This document shows, one piece after another, positions 53,295 through 61,617 of a stretch of DNA of 64,000 nucleotides. Made by a program: the position numbers and the translations under genes. The notes beneath the pieces were generated by a model. The model was not told where the DNA came from and did no database searches. It was given only the letters and a program-made list of their open reading frames with translations. How positions within the stretch are numbered: position 1 is the first letter of the stretch; every line of letters starts with the position of its first letter. Source of the DNA: Lysobacter sp. Root494 (GTDB lineage Bacteria; Pseudomonadota; Gammaproteobacteria; Xanthomonadales; Xanthomonadaceae). The stretch spans positions 285,827 to 349,826 of the forward strand of contig NZ_LMFH01000007.1 in assembly GCF_001427225.1 (NCBI RefSeq), read 5' to 3'.

Positions 53295-54692
53295 TTAGAA
53301 CCTGTACTGCGCGGAAACGCCAACCAGGTTCGCATAACCGTCGAACTCACCGACCAGGTGCGAGCTGCTGGACGAAACGATGTCGACTTCGGAAGTGTCG
53401 ATCTCGATGCGCTGGTAGGCGGCATCGACGCTGAAAGCATCGCTGATGTTCCAGGTGAAGCCGATCGAGTACAGCATGCGGTCGTTGTCAGGCAGGCGCG
53501 GCGTGCGCGTCTCGATGTGGGTCGGGGTTTCGTCGCGGGTCACGCCACCACGCAGGGTGAAGCGATCGCTCAGGTCCCACTCCGCGCCGATGGCGTACAT
53601 CTCGGTGTCGTTCCACGAGAAGTCTTCCACCGTGTTCGGCTGGAAGGGGTTGGCGTAGTCGATGTTGATGCTGCGCAGCGAGCTCCAGTCGGTCCACTGC
53701 GCATCCGCCATCACGCGGACGGTGTCGGTGACCGAATAAGTCGCGCTGAGCGTGCTCACGCTGGGCGTGGTCAGCGGCGCGCTGATGTCGCTGTCGACGA
53801 AGCCATTGCCGAGTACGGCCAGGCGCTGGCGCTGGGCCGGCGTCAGTGGCAGTGCGGGGTTGGTGGCAAGCGCGCGGTACAGCGGCTGCGCGCCGCGGAA
53901 GTTGGCCGGCGCGTCGAACCGGGCGTCGCCCTCGAGGTCGAGGTCGATTTCCGAGCGGTGCGAGAAACCGAGCCGCAGCGAGTCGGTCGGCTGCCACTGG
54001 ACGCCGGCGAGCCAGCCGATGCCGGTGCCATCGCCCGATACCGTGGCGAAGCCGTCGGCGCCCTGCGGTACGCCGCCGGTGGGCGTGGCGGCCATGAAGG
54101 TGCCGAAGTCGATCGCGTTCGACAGGGTGACGTCGCCGCGTTCATAGATCAGGCCGACGCCCACCGACAGGCGTTCGTGCAGCTGCACGGCGGCGGACAG
54201 GGTGAGGTCGACGAGCTTGAGGTCGGACTCGACGGCGTTGTAGCGGCCGACCCAGTCGCGGTCGTATTCGGTCTTCAGGCCGAACGGCGCGCCGATCGCG
54301 GCACCGACGGTGAGGCCTTCGAGGGCGCCTTGGAGCGGAAACACGGCCGACAGGTTCGGCACGGCCTGGACGCTGCCGGCGTTGCCGCCGTCGCCGCCGG
54401 TCAGCGGGGTGCCCGCGCCGGAAGTACCGCCGCCTTCGAACTGGAAGGAGATGTCGATCGCGGTGACGTCAGCCTGCACGGTGGTCTTGTCGAGGTTGAC
54501 CATTGCCGCCGGATTGTTCGAAACGACGCTGGCGTCGTTGTCGCCCGTGGCGGCGCCGGCCTGGCCGCGGCCGAGATTCTTGACGCTGCTCTCGCGCAGC
54601 TGGAAACCGGTGGCGTGCGCCTGTCCCATCGCCAGCACGCCGGCGATACCGAGCGCCAACGCGCTGAAGGTGGTGCGATTTGCTTGATTCAT
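53295..54692 (-). CDS. OmpP1/FadL-family outer-membrane transport protein
   Basis: This 465-residue protein has a signal peptide (1-27, ending AHA) and then the FadL N-terminal hatch TGFQLRESSVKNLGRGQAG with the SNNPAAMV motif (the NPA kink). It ends in SAQYRF with the typical terminal aromatic residue. The family forms 14-strand barrels that take up long-chain fatty acids or other hydrophobic compounds by lateral diffusion. It is monocistronic. Confidence 0.9.
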   Translation of the reverse strand: MNQANRTTFSALALGIAGVLAMGQAHATGFQLRESSVKNLGRGQAGAATGDNDASVVSNNPAAMVNLDKTTVQADVTAIDISFQFEGGGTSGAGTPLTGGDGGNAGSVQAVPNLSAVFPLQGALEGLTVGAAIGAPFGLKTEYDRDWVGRYNAVESDLKLVDLTLSAAVQLHERLSVGVGLIYERGDVTLSNAIDFGTFMAATPTGGVPQGADGFATVSGDGTGIGWLAGVQWQPTDSLRLGFSHRSEIDLDLEGDARFDAPANFRGAQPLYRALATNPALPLTPAQRQRLAVLGNGFVDSDISAPLTTPSVSTLSATYSVTDTVRVMADAQWTDWSSLRSINIDYANPFQPNTVEDFSWNDTEMYAIGAEWDLSDRFTLRGGVTRDETPTHIETRTPRLPDNDRMLYSIGFTWNISDAFSVDAAYQRIEIDTSEVDIVSSSSSHLVGEFDGYANLVGVSAQYRF

Positions 54693-54889
54693 GTGTGTAC
54701 TCTCTCCGATGGACTTCTGTATGAGTCTTCTTCTTGGTCGTCCTGCGCGGCGCCGGCGGGGCCGTTGCCGTCACGCGCCGAGACCCCTCCCGACGTACGA
54801 CACCGTATGCACTATAACGTGGCCATTAACCGGATGCTAACAACGTCCCCGGGCCCTCCGCCCCTGCCGGAAGCTGCAATCCGGAGCCG

Positions 54890-55597
54890 ATGGGCGGCAT
54901 GAGCGTGTTCATTTCGCTCCCTTCCCGCCAGAAGGCACCCCTGCGCTGGGCCGTGCCCCTGCTGTTCGTGGTGCTGTGGGCCTGTTTCCTCATGTTCGCC
55001 CTGCTTCCGGACCCCCAGCAGCAACGCCTGATGCTGGACTGGGGCGCACTCTCGGGCGGCATGGCGGCACCTTCGGAATGGATGGCGTCGCTGCGCGACG
55101 GCCGGGTCCTGCGCCTGTTCACCGCATTGTTCCTGCATGCCGACTGGGCCCATCTCCTCGGCAACCTGGTGTTCCTGCTGATCTTCGGGCTTTCGGCCGA
55201 GCGCGCGATGGGACCATGGCGTTTGCTGGCCCTGTTCCTGCTGGGCGGCGCGGTTGCGAATCTTGCCGCCGCCATCGCCATCGGTACGCCGGACCGGCTG
55301 ATCATCGGTGCCAGCGGCGCGGTCTCGGCACTGATCGGCGCCTACCTGGCCCTGTTCCCAGGAGCGAAGCTGGGCGTGGTCGTGCCGCTGGGTTTGTTCC
55401 TGCAATTCGTGAAAGTGCCCGCGCCGCTGCTGATCGGCATCTGGGCGCTGCTGCAGCTGGTCTTCACCTTCATCGGCCCGGCGTTCGGCGCCGTGGCCTG
55501 GTCCGCGCACCTGGCGGGCTTCGCGTTCGGTGGCATCTTCGCCCTGATCGCCAAAGCCGGCATTGCGCGGCGGATGCGGCGCAAGCGCGGTTTCTGA
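54890..55597 (+). CDS. Rhomboid-family intramembrane serine protease
   Basis: This 235-residue membrane protein has about seven helices and the rhomboid catalytic pair: Ser142 in IIGASGAVSALIG and His207 in WSAHLAGFAFGG. The loop HADWAHLLGNLVFL near 85-98 supplies the conserved His and Asn of the oxyanion site. It cleaves membrane helices of unknown substrates. An ATG three codons later (54899) is an alternative start and has better spacing relative to a weak GGAG. Confidence 0.9.
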   Translation: MGGMSVFISLPSRQKAPLRWAVPLLFVVLWACFLMFALLPDPQQQRLMLDWGALSGGMAAPSEWMASLRDGRVLRLFTALFLHADWAHLLGNLVFLLIFGLSAERAMGPWRLLALFLLGGAVANLAAAIAIGTPDRLIIGASGAVSALIGAYLALFPGAKLGVVVPLGLFLQFVKVPAPLLIGIWALLQLVFTFIGPAFGAVAWSAHLAGFAFGGIFALIAKAGIARRMRRKRGF

Positions 55598-55685
55598 CCG
55601 CCTTGTGCGCGCTGCGCCGCGCCCTCATCTAAGCGTCCAGCTATTCCCGATTCCCGCAAGCATTTACGCGAGCAGTCCTGCGAGC

Positions 55686-56003
55686 ATGAAGACGCTCTAC
55701 AAGATCACTTTCCTCAACGCCGGCCGGATCTACGAGCTGTACGCGCGCAAAGTCAGCGCCGGCACGCTGTGGGGCTTCACCGAAGTCGCCGAACTCGTCT
55801 TCGACGTGCACGACGGCGTGGTGATCGATCCCACCGAAGAGCGCCTGCGCGACGAATTCGGCGACACCCGCGTGCTGCACCTGCCGATGCAGAGCGTCGT
55901 GCGCATCGAGGAAGTCGAGAAGAAGGGCCAGTCGGCGATCCGCGATGCGGCGACGGGCGAGAAGGTCGTCACCCCGTTTCCAATGCCGGCGAAGCCGCGC
56001 TGA
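55686..56003 (+). CDS. DUF1820 family protein
   Basis: This 105-residue cytoplasmic protein matches the DUF1820 pattern: LYKITFLNAGRIYELYARKV, SAGTLWGFTEVAELVF and PTEERLRDEFGDTRVLHLPMQ. No catalytic motif or signal peptide is seen. Family function is not known. The start at 55686 gives the conserved N-terminus; the upstream extension is not conserved in character. Confidence 0.82.
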   Translation: MKTLYKITFLNAGRIYELYARKVSAGTLWGFTEVAELVFDVHDGVVIDPTEERLRDEFGDTRVLHLPMQSVVRIEEVEKKGQSAIRDAATGEKVVTPFPMPAKPR

Positions 56004-56021
56004 GGTCGCGCCCGCTGCAGT

Positions 56022-56306
56022 TCAGGAGCAGCGATTCAAAGGCAATGTCCAGCTCAGCGCGAAGCACACGACGTTTGCAAACAGCAACCAGCCTCCGGCG
56101 TTGCGCCACTTTGACGACGAACGCCTTGGAACGACTACCGCGAGCGCCGCGAAGGTGCCCAGACCCCAGGCAGGAAAGCCGATCAGCACCAGCGCATAAG
56201 CTGCGCACGCTTCGCGCGAAGCCCAGGCGAGCAGCGCCAGGCCCAGCACGCATGTGCACGCGGCAAAGATCGTCAGCGCGCTGCTTACCCGCGCCGCGTA
56301 CGGCAC
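56022..56306 (-). CDS. Small hypothetical membrane protein
   Basis: This 94-residue open frame starts at GTG two bases after the ctpA stop and encodes about three hydrophobic stretches (SALTIFAACTCVLGLALLAW, ALVLIGFPAWGLGTFAALAV, GWLLFANVVCFALSW). I do not recognise it. Its membrane-like composition and tight spacing to ctpA argue for a real gene, but no homologue or clear ribosome site supports it. Confidence 0.45.
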   Translation of the reverse strand: MPYAARVSSALTIFAACTCVLGLALLAWASREACAAYALVLIGFPAWGLGTFAALAVVVPRRSSSKWRNAGGWLLFANVVCFALSWTLPLNRCS

Positions 56307-56307
56307 A

Positions 56308-57648
56308 TCAGCCGTCCTTGCGGGTGGCGGGTGCCGACGCAACCGGCTTCTTCAGTTCATTGAGCGCGGCGGTGATCGGCGCGTCGCCTTCCAGCACTTC
56401 GCCCGCATTGGTGCCGGGCGCATCGTCCTCGTCGCCAGCGAGATGCCCGCGCAGGCTCGCTTCCGTGTAGTCGGGCTTGCCGCCGTTCTGAGCATCCTTC
56501 GCGGCGTGCAGTTCGACGTCGGGAACGATGCCCAGGGCCTGGATCGATTTGCCGCTCGGCGTGTAGTAACGCGCGGTGGTGAGCTTGACCGAATCGCCGT
56601 TGTCGAGCGGCAGCACCGTCTGCACCGAGCCCTTGCCGAAGGTGCGGCTGCCGACGACGCGTGCGCGCTGGTTGTCGCGCAACGCGCCGGCGAGTACTTC
56701 GGAGGCGCTCGCCGAACCCGCATCGACCAACACCACGACCGGCGCTCCACCACTGCGATCGCCCGGCGTCGCGCCGAATTCGGCATCGCTGATCGGCACG
56801 CGGCCGCGCGTGCTGACGATCTTGCCCTTCTCCAGCAGGCTGTCGGCGATCTGCACCGCGGACGTCAGCAGGCCGCCCGGATTGCTGCGCAGGTCGATGA
56901 CGAGGCCACGCAGCTTGCCGCCGGCCTGTTCGCGCAGTCTGTCGAGCTGGCGATCGAAATCGGCGGCGGTGTCGGCCTGGAACGAGGCGATGCGCAGATA
57001 GCCGTAGCCCGGTTCGAGCATGCGGCTTTTCACGCTGACGATGCGGATGGTTTCGCGGGTCAGGGTGATGTCGAACGGCTTCGGCTTGTTTTCGCGCACG
57101 ACCGTGAGCGTGACCTTGCTGCCCGGCTCGCCACGCAGCGGACCGGACGTGTCGCCTTCGTCCGGCTTGAACGGCTTGCCGTCGATCGCGGTGATGATGT
57201 CACCGGCCTTGATGCCCGCGCGCGCGGCAGGCGTGTCGTCAATCGGCGCGATCACGCGCAGGCTGCCGTCGGGCTGGCGCTGCAGTTCGACACCGACGCC
57301 GCCGTAGGAACCGCGCGAGGCTTCGTCGAATTCCTCCGCCGTCTCGTGTTCCATGTACATGCTGTGCGGATCCAGGTCGAACAACAGGCCGCGGATCGCG
57401 GACTGCATCAGCGTCCTGTCATCGACGGGCTCGACGTAGGCTTCCTTCACCGCGTTGTAGACCGCGACGTAGCGGCGGATTTCCGCAAGCGGCACCTTGG
57501 AGGCGCTGGTGTCTTCGGCGCCGACGTTCATGGCGTCGGGCGCCTCGATCGGCGCGGGATCCTCCTTGGGTTCGCTCGCCGGTGTTTCCTGCGCGAAGAC
57601 GGGCAGGGCAAACAGGGCGGCGGCGAGTGGCAACAGGCGCAGGGACAT
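56308..57648 (-). CDS. C-terminal processing peptidase (S41 family)
   Basis: This 446-residue periplasmic protease has a signal peptide (1-19), a cap region, a PDZ domain (about 110-190, GIKAGDIITAIDGKP) and the S41 core. The catalytic Ser/Lys dyad is visible in DAGSASASEVLAG and RTFGKGSVQTVLPL. Such proteases trim lipoproteins or peptidoglycan hydrolases. It lies 221 bases after envC on the same strand. A poorly conserved acidic tail (about 390-446) follows the core. Confidence 0.92.
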   Translation of the reverse strand: MSLRLLPLAAALFALPVFAQETPASEPKEDPAPIEAPDAMNVGAEDTSASKVPLAEIRRYVAVYNAVKEAYVEPVDDRTLMQSAIRGLLFDLDPHSMYMEHETAEEFDEASRGSYGGVGVELQRQPDGSLRVIAPIDDTPAARAGIKAGDIITAIDGKPFKPDEGDTSGPLRGEPGSKVTLTVVRENKPKPFDITLTRETIRIVSVKSRMLEPGYGYLRIASFQADTAADFDRQLDRLREQAGGKLRGLVIDLRSNPGGLLTSAVQIADSLLEKGKIVSTRGRVPISDAEFGATPGDRSGGAPVVVLVDAGSASASEVLAGALRDNQRARVVGSRTFGKGSVQTVLPLDNGDSVKLTTARYYTPSGKSIQALGIVPDVELHAAKDAQNGGKPDYTEASLRGHLAGDEDDAPGTNAGEVLEGDAPITAALNELKKPVASAPATRKDG

Positions 57649-57869
57649 TTTGGAACGCTCCGGACGGAAACCGCTTCGACCCGGTTTGGACCGCGCGATG
57701 CGGGCCGGGTTCAGCCGATTATGTGGGGAAATGCACGCGGCTGGCGGAAGCTTTCGTTAACGTTGCGCTGCAGCCGTGCATCGCGATGCACGCGATCACG
57801 GCGTGCAGAAGCAACCAAGCAATTGAAGGCGGACGCCGCCGCGCAGGCGCGGCGTTGCGGCTTGCCGGT

Positions 57870-59096
57870 TCAGCGCAGCCAGGTGCTCGGATTCACCGGC
57901 TGGCCGTTGCGGCGCAGCTCGAAATACAGCGCCGGCCGTCCATGTCCGCCCGACGAACCCACTGTCGCCACCGCATCGCCGCGCTTGACGCTCGCACCCA
58001 CGTCCTTGAGCAGCGCGTCGTTGTACGCATACAGGCTCATGTAGCCGTTGCCGTGGTCGACGATCATCAGCAACCCGTAACCTGTCATCCATTCGGCGTA
58101 CACGACGGTGCCGTCGGCGACCGCCTTGATCGGTGCGCCGGCATTCGCCGCGATCAGCAGGCCCTGGCTGCCACGCCCGTCCGGCATGGTGCCGCCATAA
58201 CCCGCCAGCAACGCACCGGACAATGGCCAGCCCAGTCCGCCGACCTGCAACGGCGGCGTGGAGGCCGCGGTCGGCGTCCGCGCAGGGGCGCGACCGGCAC
58301 TCGCGTTGCGTTTCGTATCGCGCGCAGCCTTCGCAGCTGCGGCGCGGCGTTCCGCTTCGGCACGCACGGCGGCGGCACGTAACTGCTTCAGCACCTTTTC
58401 CAGACCCTTCGCGTCACGGCCGAGGGTCTGCTCACGCTCACGACTGTCCTGGTATTTCTCGTCGAGTTGCGCGAGCAGCGCGGCGCGCGTCTTGCGGTCG
58501 CGCTCCAGCTGCACCAGCTGTTCGCGCTGCTGCCGGCGCGTACGATCGAGTTCGTTCTGCCGCGCGACGATCGCGGCTTCGACTTCGTCGAGTCCGCGCA
58601 GCTGCGCTGACAACTCGGTGATCCGCTGCGCGCGATCGGCGTGAACATAGTGTTGGTACGTGAGCGCGCGATTGGCGTCGGCGACGGTGTCCTGCGAAAG
58701 CAGCGCCTTCAGCGGCGCTGCTTCGCCCTGCGTGTATGCGGCGCGCAACAGGCGCGCGAGTTCTTGGCGCCGCGAACCCAGTAAGACCTGCATCGTCGCG
58801 CGCTGCTGCTGTAGTTGCGCGAGTGCCCGCTGGTCGCGGGTGAGCCGCACTTCGGTGTCGCGCAGCACGCGCGTGGAGCGACCGACCTTCTCGTCGGCGG
58901 CGCGCAACTGCTGGGTGACGTCGCCGCGCTGCCCTTCGATCTGCCGGCGCTCGGTGGAGACCTGCTTGAGCTCGCGCTTGATGTTCTCGAGCTTGCGTTC
59001 GGTTTCGCTGCGACCCTTGCTCGGCGCATCCTGCGCAGCCGCCGGCACGGTGAACACCGCCAGGATCACCGCGAAGGCGAAGACGCGCACGCTCAT
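57870..59096 (-). CDS. envC: EnvC-like murein hydrolase activator
   Basis: This 408-residue periplasmic protein has a signal peptide (1-21), a long coiled coil (about 25-250) and a C-terminal LytM/M23 domain (about 290-408). The usual metal ligands are degenerate: MSLYAYND and ALYFELRRNG stand where active enzymes have His-x-His type motifs. This is what EnvC shows, and it activates amidases at the septum instead of cutting itself. Its ATGA start overlaps the gpmI stop by four bases. Confidence 0.9.
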   Translation of the reverse strand: MSVRVFAFAVILAVFTVPAAAQDAPSKGRSETERKLENIKRELKQVSTERRQIEGQRGDVTQQLRAADEKVGRSTRVLRDTEVRLTRDQRALAQLQQQRATMQVLLGSRRQELARLLRAAYTQGEAAPLKALLSQDTVADANRALTYQHYVHADRAQRITELSAQLRGLDEVEAAIVARQNELDRTRRQQREQLVQLERDRKTRAALLAQLDEKYQDSREREQTLGRDAKGLEKVLKQLRAAAVRAEAERRAAAAKAARDTKRNASAGRAPARTPTAASTPPLQVGGLGWPLSGALLAGYGGTMPDGRGSQGLLIAANAGAPIKAVADGTVVYAEWMTGYGLLMIVDHGNGYMSLYAYNDALLKDVGASVKRGDAVATVGSSGGHGRPALYFELRRNGQPVNPSTWLR

Positions 59097-60673
59097 CCGG
59101 CCAGCGTGGCTTCGGCGTGCGCGGCGCTGGCGAGCGTGTCTTCGACCAGCAGGCTCGAACCGGTCATCTCGGCGGGACGCGGCAGGTCGAGCAGGTCGAG
59201 AATGGTGGGTGCGACATCACGCAGCGCACCGCCAGTGCGCAGTTTCGCCGCGCGTGGGCCCATGTAGACGAACGGCACAGGGCCCACGGTATGCGAAGTG
59301 TGCGGCTGGCCGGTGTCGGGGTCGCGCATCATCTCGACGTTGCCGTGGTCGGCGGTCACCAGCAATGCGCCACCAACTTCGCGCACCGCACCGGCGATCG
59401 CGCCTATCGCGATGTCGACGGCTTCGGCCGCCTTGATCGCGGCGGCGAGGATCCCGCTGTGGCCGACCATGTCGGGATTGGCGATGTTGCAGATGGCGAC
59501 GTCGATCTCGCCAGAGCGGATCGCGGCCACGAGTTTTTCCGTGACTTCGGGGCAGCTCATCTCCGGTTGCAGGTCGTAGGTCGCGACCCTCGGGCTCGGC
59601 ACGAGGATGCGGGTTTCGCCCGCGTAGGGATCTTCGCGACCGCCGCTGAAGAAGAACGTCACGTGCGCGTACTTCTCGGTTTCGGCGATGCGCAACTGCT
59701 TCAGGCCGTTCGCGGCGAGCACTTCCCCCAGGGTGTTGCGCAGGTCATCGGGGGCGAACGCCACCGGTGCGGGTAGCTTCGCGTCGTATTCGGTCAGGCA
59801 CACGAATCGCGACACGCGAGGACGCCGCGCGTCGAAGCCATCGAAGGTGCGTGAAACGAACGCGGACGTGAGCTGGCGCGCGCGATCGGCGCGGAAGTTC
59901 ATGAACACGATCGCATCGCCGTCGTGCACCGGCACGCCCGTGCCGATCACTGTCGGCACCACGAACTCATCGTTCTCGCCACGCGCATACGCATCGTGCA
60001 ACGCGCTCAGTGCATCGGCCGCGACATGTTCCGCGGAAGCATCGACGATCGCATCCCATGCACGCCGCTGGCGATCCCAGCGCTTGTCGCGATCCATCGC
60101 GAAGTAGCGGCCACTCACCGTCGCGATGCGTGCATTGCCCGCCTTCGCGCAGGCGGCCTCGAGCAGTTCCAGGCTCGCCTGCGCCGAACGCGGCGGCATG
60201 TCGCGGCCATCGAGGAAGGCATGCACGGCGACGCGCGGCACGCCTTCGCGGCGCGCCAGTTCGAGCATCGCGAAGATGTGGTTCTCGTGGCTGTGCACGC
60301 CGCCCGGCGACAGCAGGCCCATCACGTGCAGCGTGGCGTTGTTGGCTTTTGCCGCTGCGCAGGTGGCGCGCAGTTCGGCGTTGGCGAAGAAGCTGCCGTC
60401 TTCGATCGCGGCATCGATCCGGGTAAGGTCCTGGTAGACGATGCGCCCGGCGCCGAGGTTCATGTGGCCGACTTCGGAGTTGCCCATCTGTCCGTCCGGC
60501 AGGCCGACGAAGCGGCCTTCGGTGTGGATCAGCGTATGCGGATTGCCGGCGACGAGCGCGTGCCAGTTCGGCAGCTTCGCCTGCGCCAGAGCATTGTCGG
60601 CCGGATCTTCACGATGGCCCCAACCGTCGAGAATCAGGAGAACGACGGGCTGGGGGCGCGGATTCGACGGCAC
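59093..60673 (-). CDS. gpmI: 2,3-bisphosphoglycerate-independent phosphoglycerate mutase
   Basis: This 526-residue manganese enzyme interconverts 3- and 2-phosphoglycerate. The N-terminus VVLLILDGWG carries metal ligands, GNSEVGHMNLGAGR holds the phosphorylated Ser66, and TADHGN near 445 gives C-terminal metal ligands. The start is GTG 60673, with GGAG eight bases upstream. It is coupled to envC by overlap, a pairing seen in other proteobacteria. Confidence 0.95.
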   Translation of the reverse strand: MPSNPRPQPVVLLILDGWGHREDPADNALAQAKLPNWHALVAGNPHTLIHTEGRFVGLPDGQMGNSEVGHMNLGAGRIVYQDLTRIDAAIEDGSFFANAELRATCAAAKANNATLHVMGLLSPGGVHSHENHIFAMLELARREGVPRVAVHAFLDGRDMPPRSAQASLELLEAACAKAGNARIATVSGRYFAMDRDKRWDRQRRAWDAIVDASAEHVAADALSALHDAYARGENDEFVVPTVIGTGVPVHDGDAIVFMNFRADRARQLTSAFVSRTFDGFDARRPRVSRFVCLTEYDAKLPAPVAFAPDDLRNTLGEVLAANGLKQLRIAETEKYAHVTFFFSGGREDPYAGETRILVPSPRVATYDLQPEMSCPEVTEKLVAAIRSGEIDVAICNIANPDMVGHSGILAAAIKAAEAVDIAIGAIAGAVREVGGALLVTADHGNVEMMRDPDTGQPHTSHTVGPVPFVYMGPRAAKLRTGGALRDVAPTILDLLDLPRPAEMTGSSLLVEDTLASAAHAEATLAG

Positions 60674-60816
60674 GAGGTGGCTCCGGTGACTTCGGGCAGG
60701 GGCAAATTGTATCGGAGAGCTGCATTGTGTCGGCCGTGACACGCCTTCGAAGGCGCCGCCTTAAACCTGCGTCCCCGCGACTGCATCCAACCCGGTGATC
60801 CCCAATGGAGTCCGCC

Positions 60817-61485
60817 ATGATCCGCAACCGCCTCGCCCTCGCCCTGGTGCTCGCCTGCGCCAGCCTTTCCGTTCACGCTGACGAACGCGACGTGTCCAAG
60901 GTCAACAGCGGGATCGATGTCGAAGCCGGGGGCCAGTACGGCTCGCTGGACACCGTGAACGGCGGCATCGACATCGGCGCGAACGCCCGCGTCGAAAGCG
61001 CCGAAACCGTCAATGGCGGCATCGAAGTCGGCGCGCGTGCGCACACCGGCACGCTGGAAACCGTCAACGGCGGCATCCGGATCGACGAGAACGTCACCAC
61101 CACCGGCGACGTCAGCACGGTCAACGGCGGCATCTTCGTCGCGCGCGGCGGCAATATCGGCGGCAAGGTAGAAACCGTGAACGGCGCGATCGGCCTGGTC
61201 GACACCGACGTCAGCGGCGGCATCGAGACGGTCAACGGCGACGTGACCGTCGGTGTCGGCTCGCACGTGCATGGCGGCGTGCATTACTCCAAGCAGAATC
61301 GTCCCTTCATCAGCATCGGCAAGCGCCGCATTCCGCGCGTGATCATCGGTCCGAATGCACGCGTGGACGGCCCGCTCCGCTTTGAGCGCGAAGTCGTGCT
61401 CTACGTGCACTCCACGGCGAAAACCGGTGCGATCACCGGCGCGACGGCAGTCCGCTTCGATACGCCTATGCCCCCGGAACAATGA
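60817..61485 (+). CDS. Secreted repeat protein, predicted beta-solenoid
   Basis: This 222-residue exported protein has a signal peptide (about 1-21, ending VHA). It then has at least seven repeats of about 18-20 residues built on the core S/E-T-V-N-G-G-I (for example LDTVNGGIDIGANA, AETVNGGIEVGARA, LETVNGGIRIDENV). Regular hydrophobic spacing predicts a right-handed beta-solenoid, as in polymer-forming or DUF4097-like proteins. The start at 60817 has GGAG six bases upstream; ATG 60805 is an alternative. Function unknown. Confidence 0.72.
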   Translation: MIRNRLALALVLACASLSVHADERDVSKVNSGIDVEAGGQYGSLDTVNGGIDIGANARVESAETVNGGIEVGARAHTGTLETVNGGIRIDENVTTTGDVSTVNGGIFVARGGNIGGKVETVNGAIGLVDTDVSGGIETVNGDVTVGVGSHVHGGVHYSKQNRPFISIGKRRIPRVIIGPNARVDGPLRFEREVVLYVHSTAKTGAITGATAVRFDTPMPPEQ

Positions 61486-61617
61486 GCGCGGCGCCGGCTG
61501 AACAAGCCGGCATCGGGTTCACTTTTCCGCTCCAGGCCGGGAAATGGGCAATTTCGGCACGGCCTGTACACGGGTGTGCGTGCCTAGAATGGGTCTCCAC
61601 CGGGTTCCGGAGACCCC

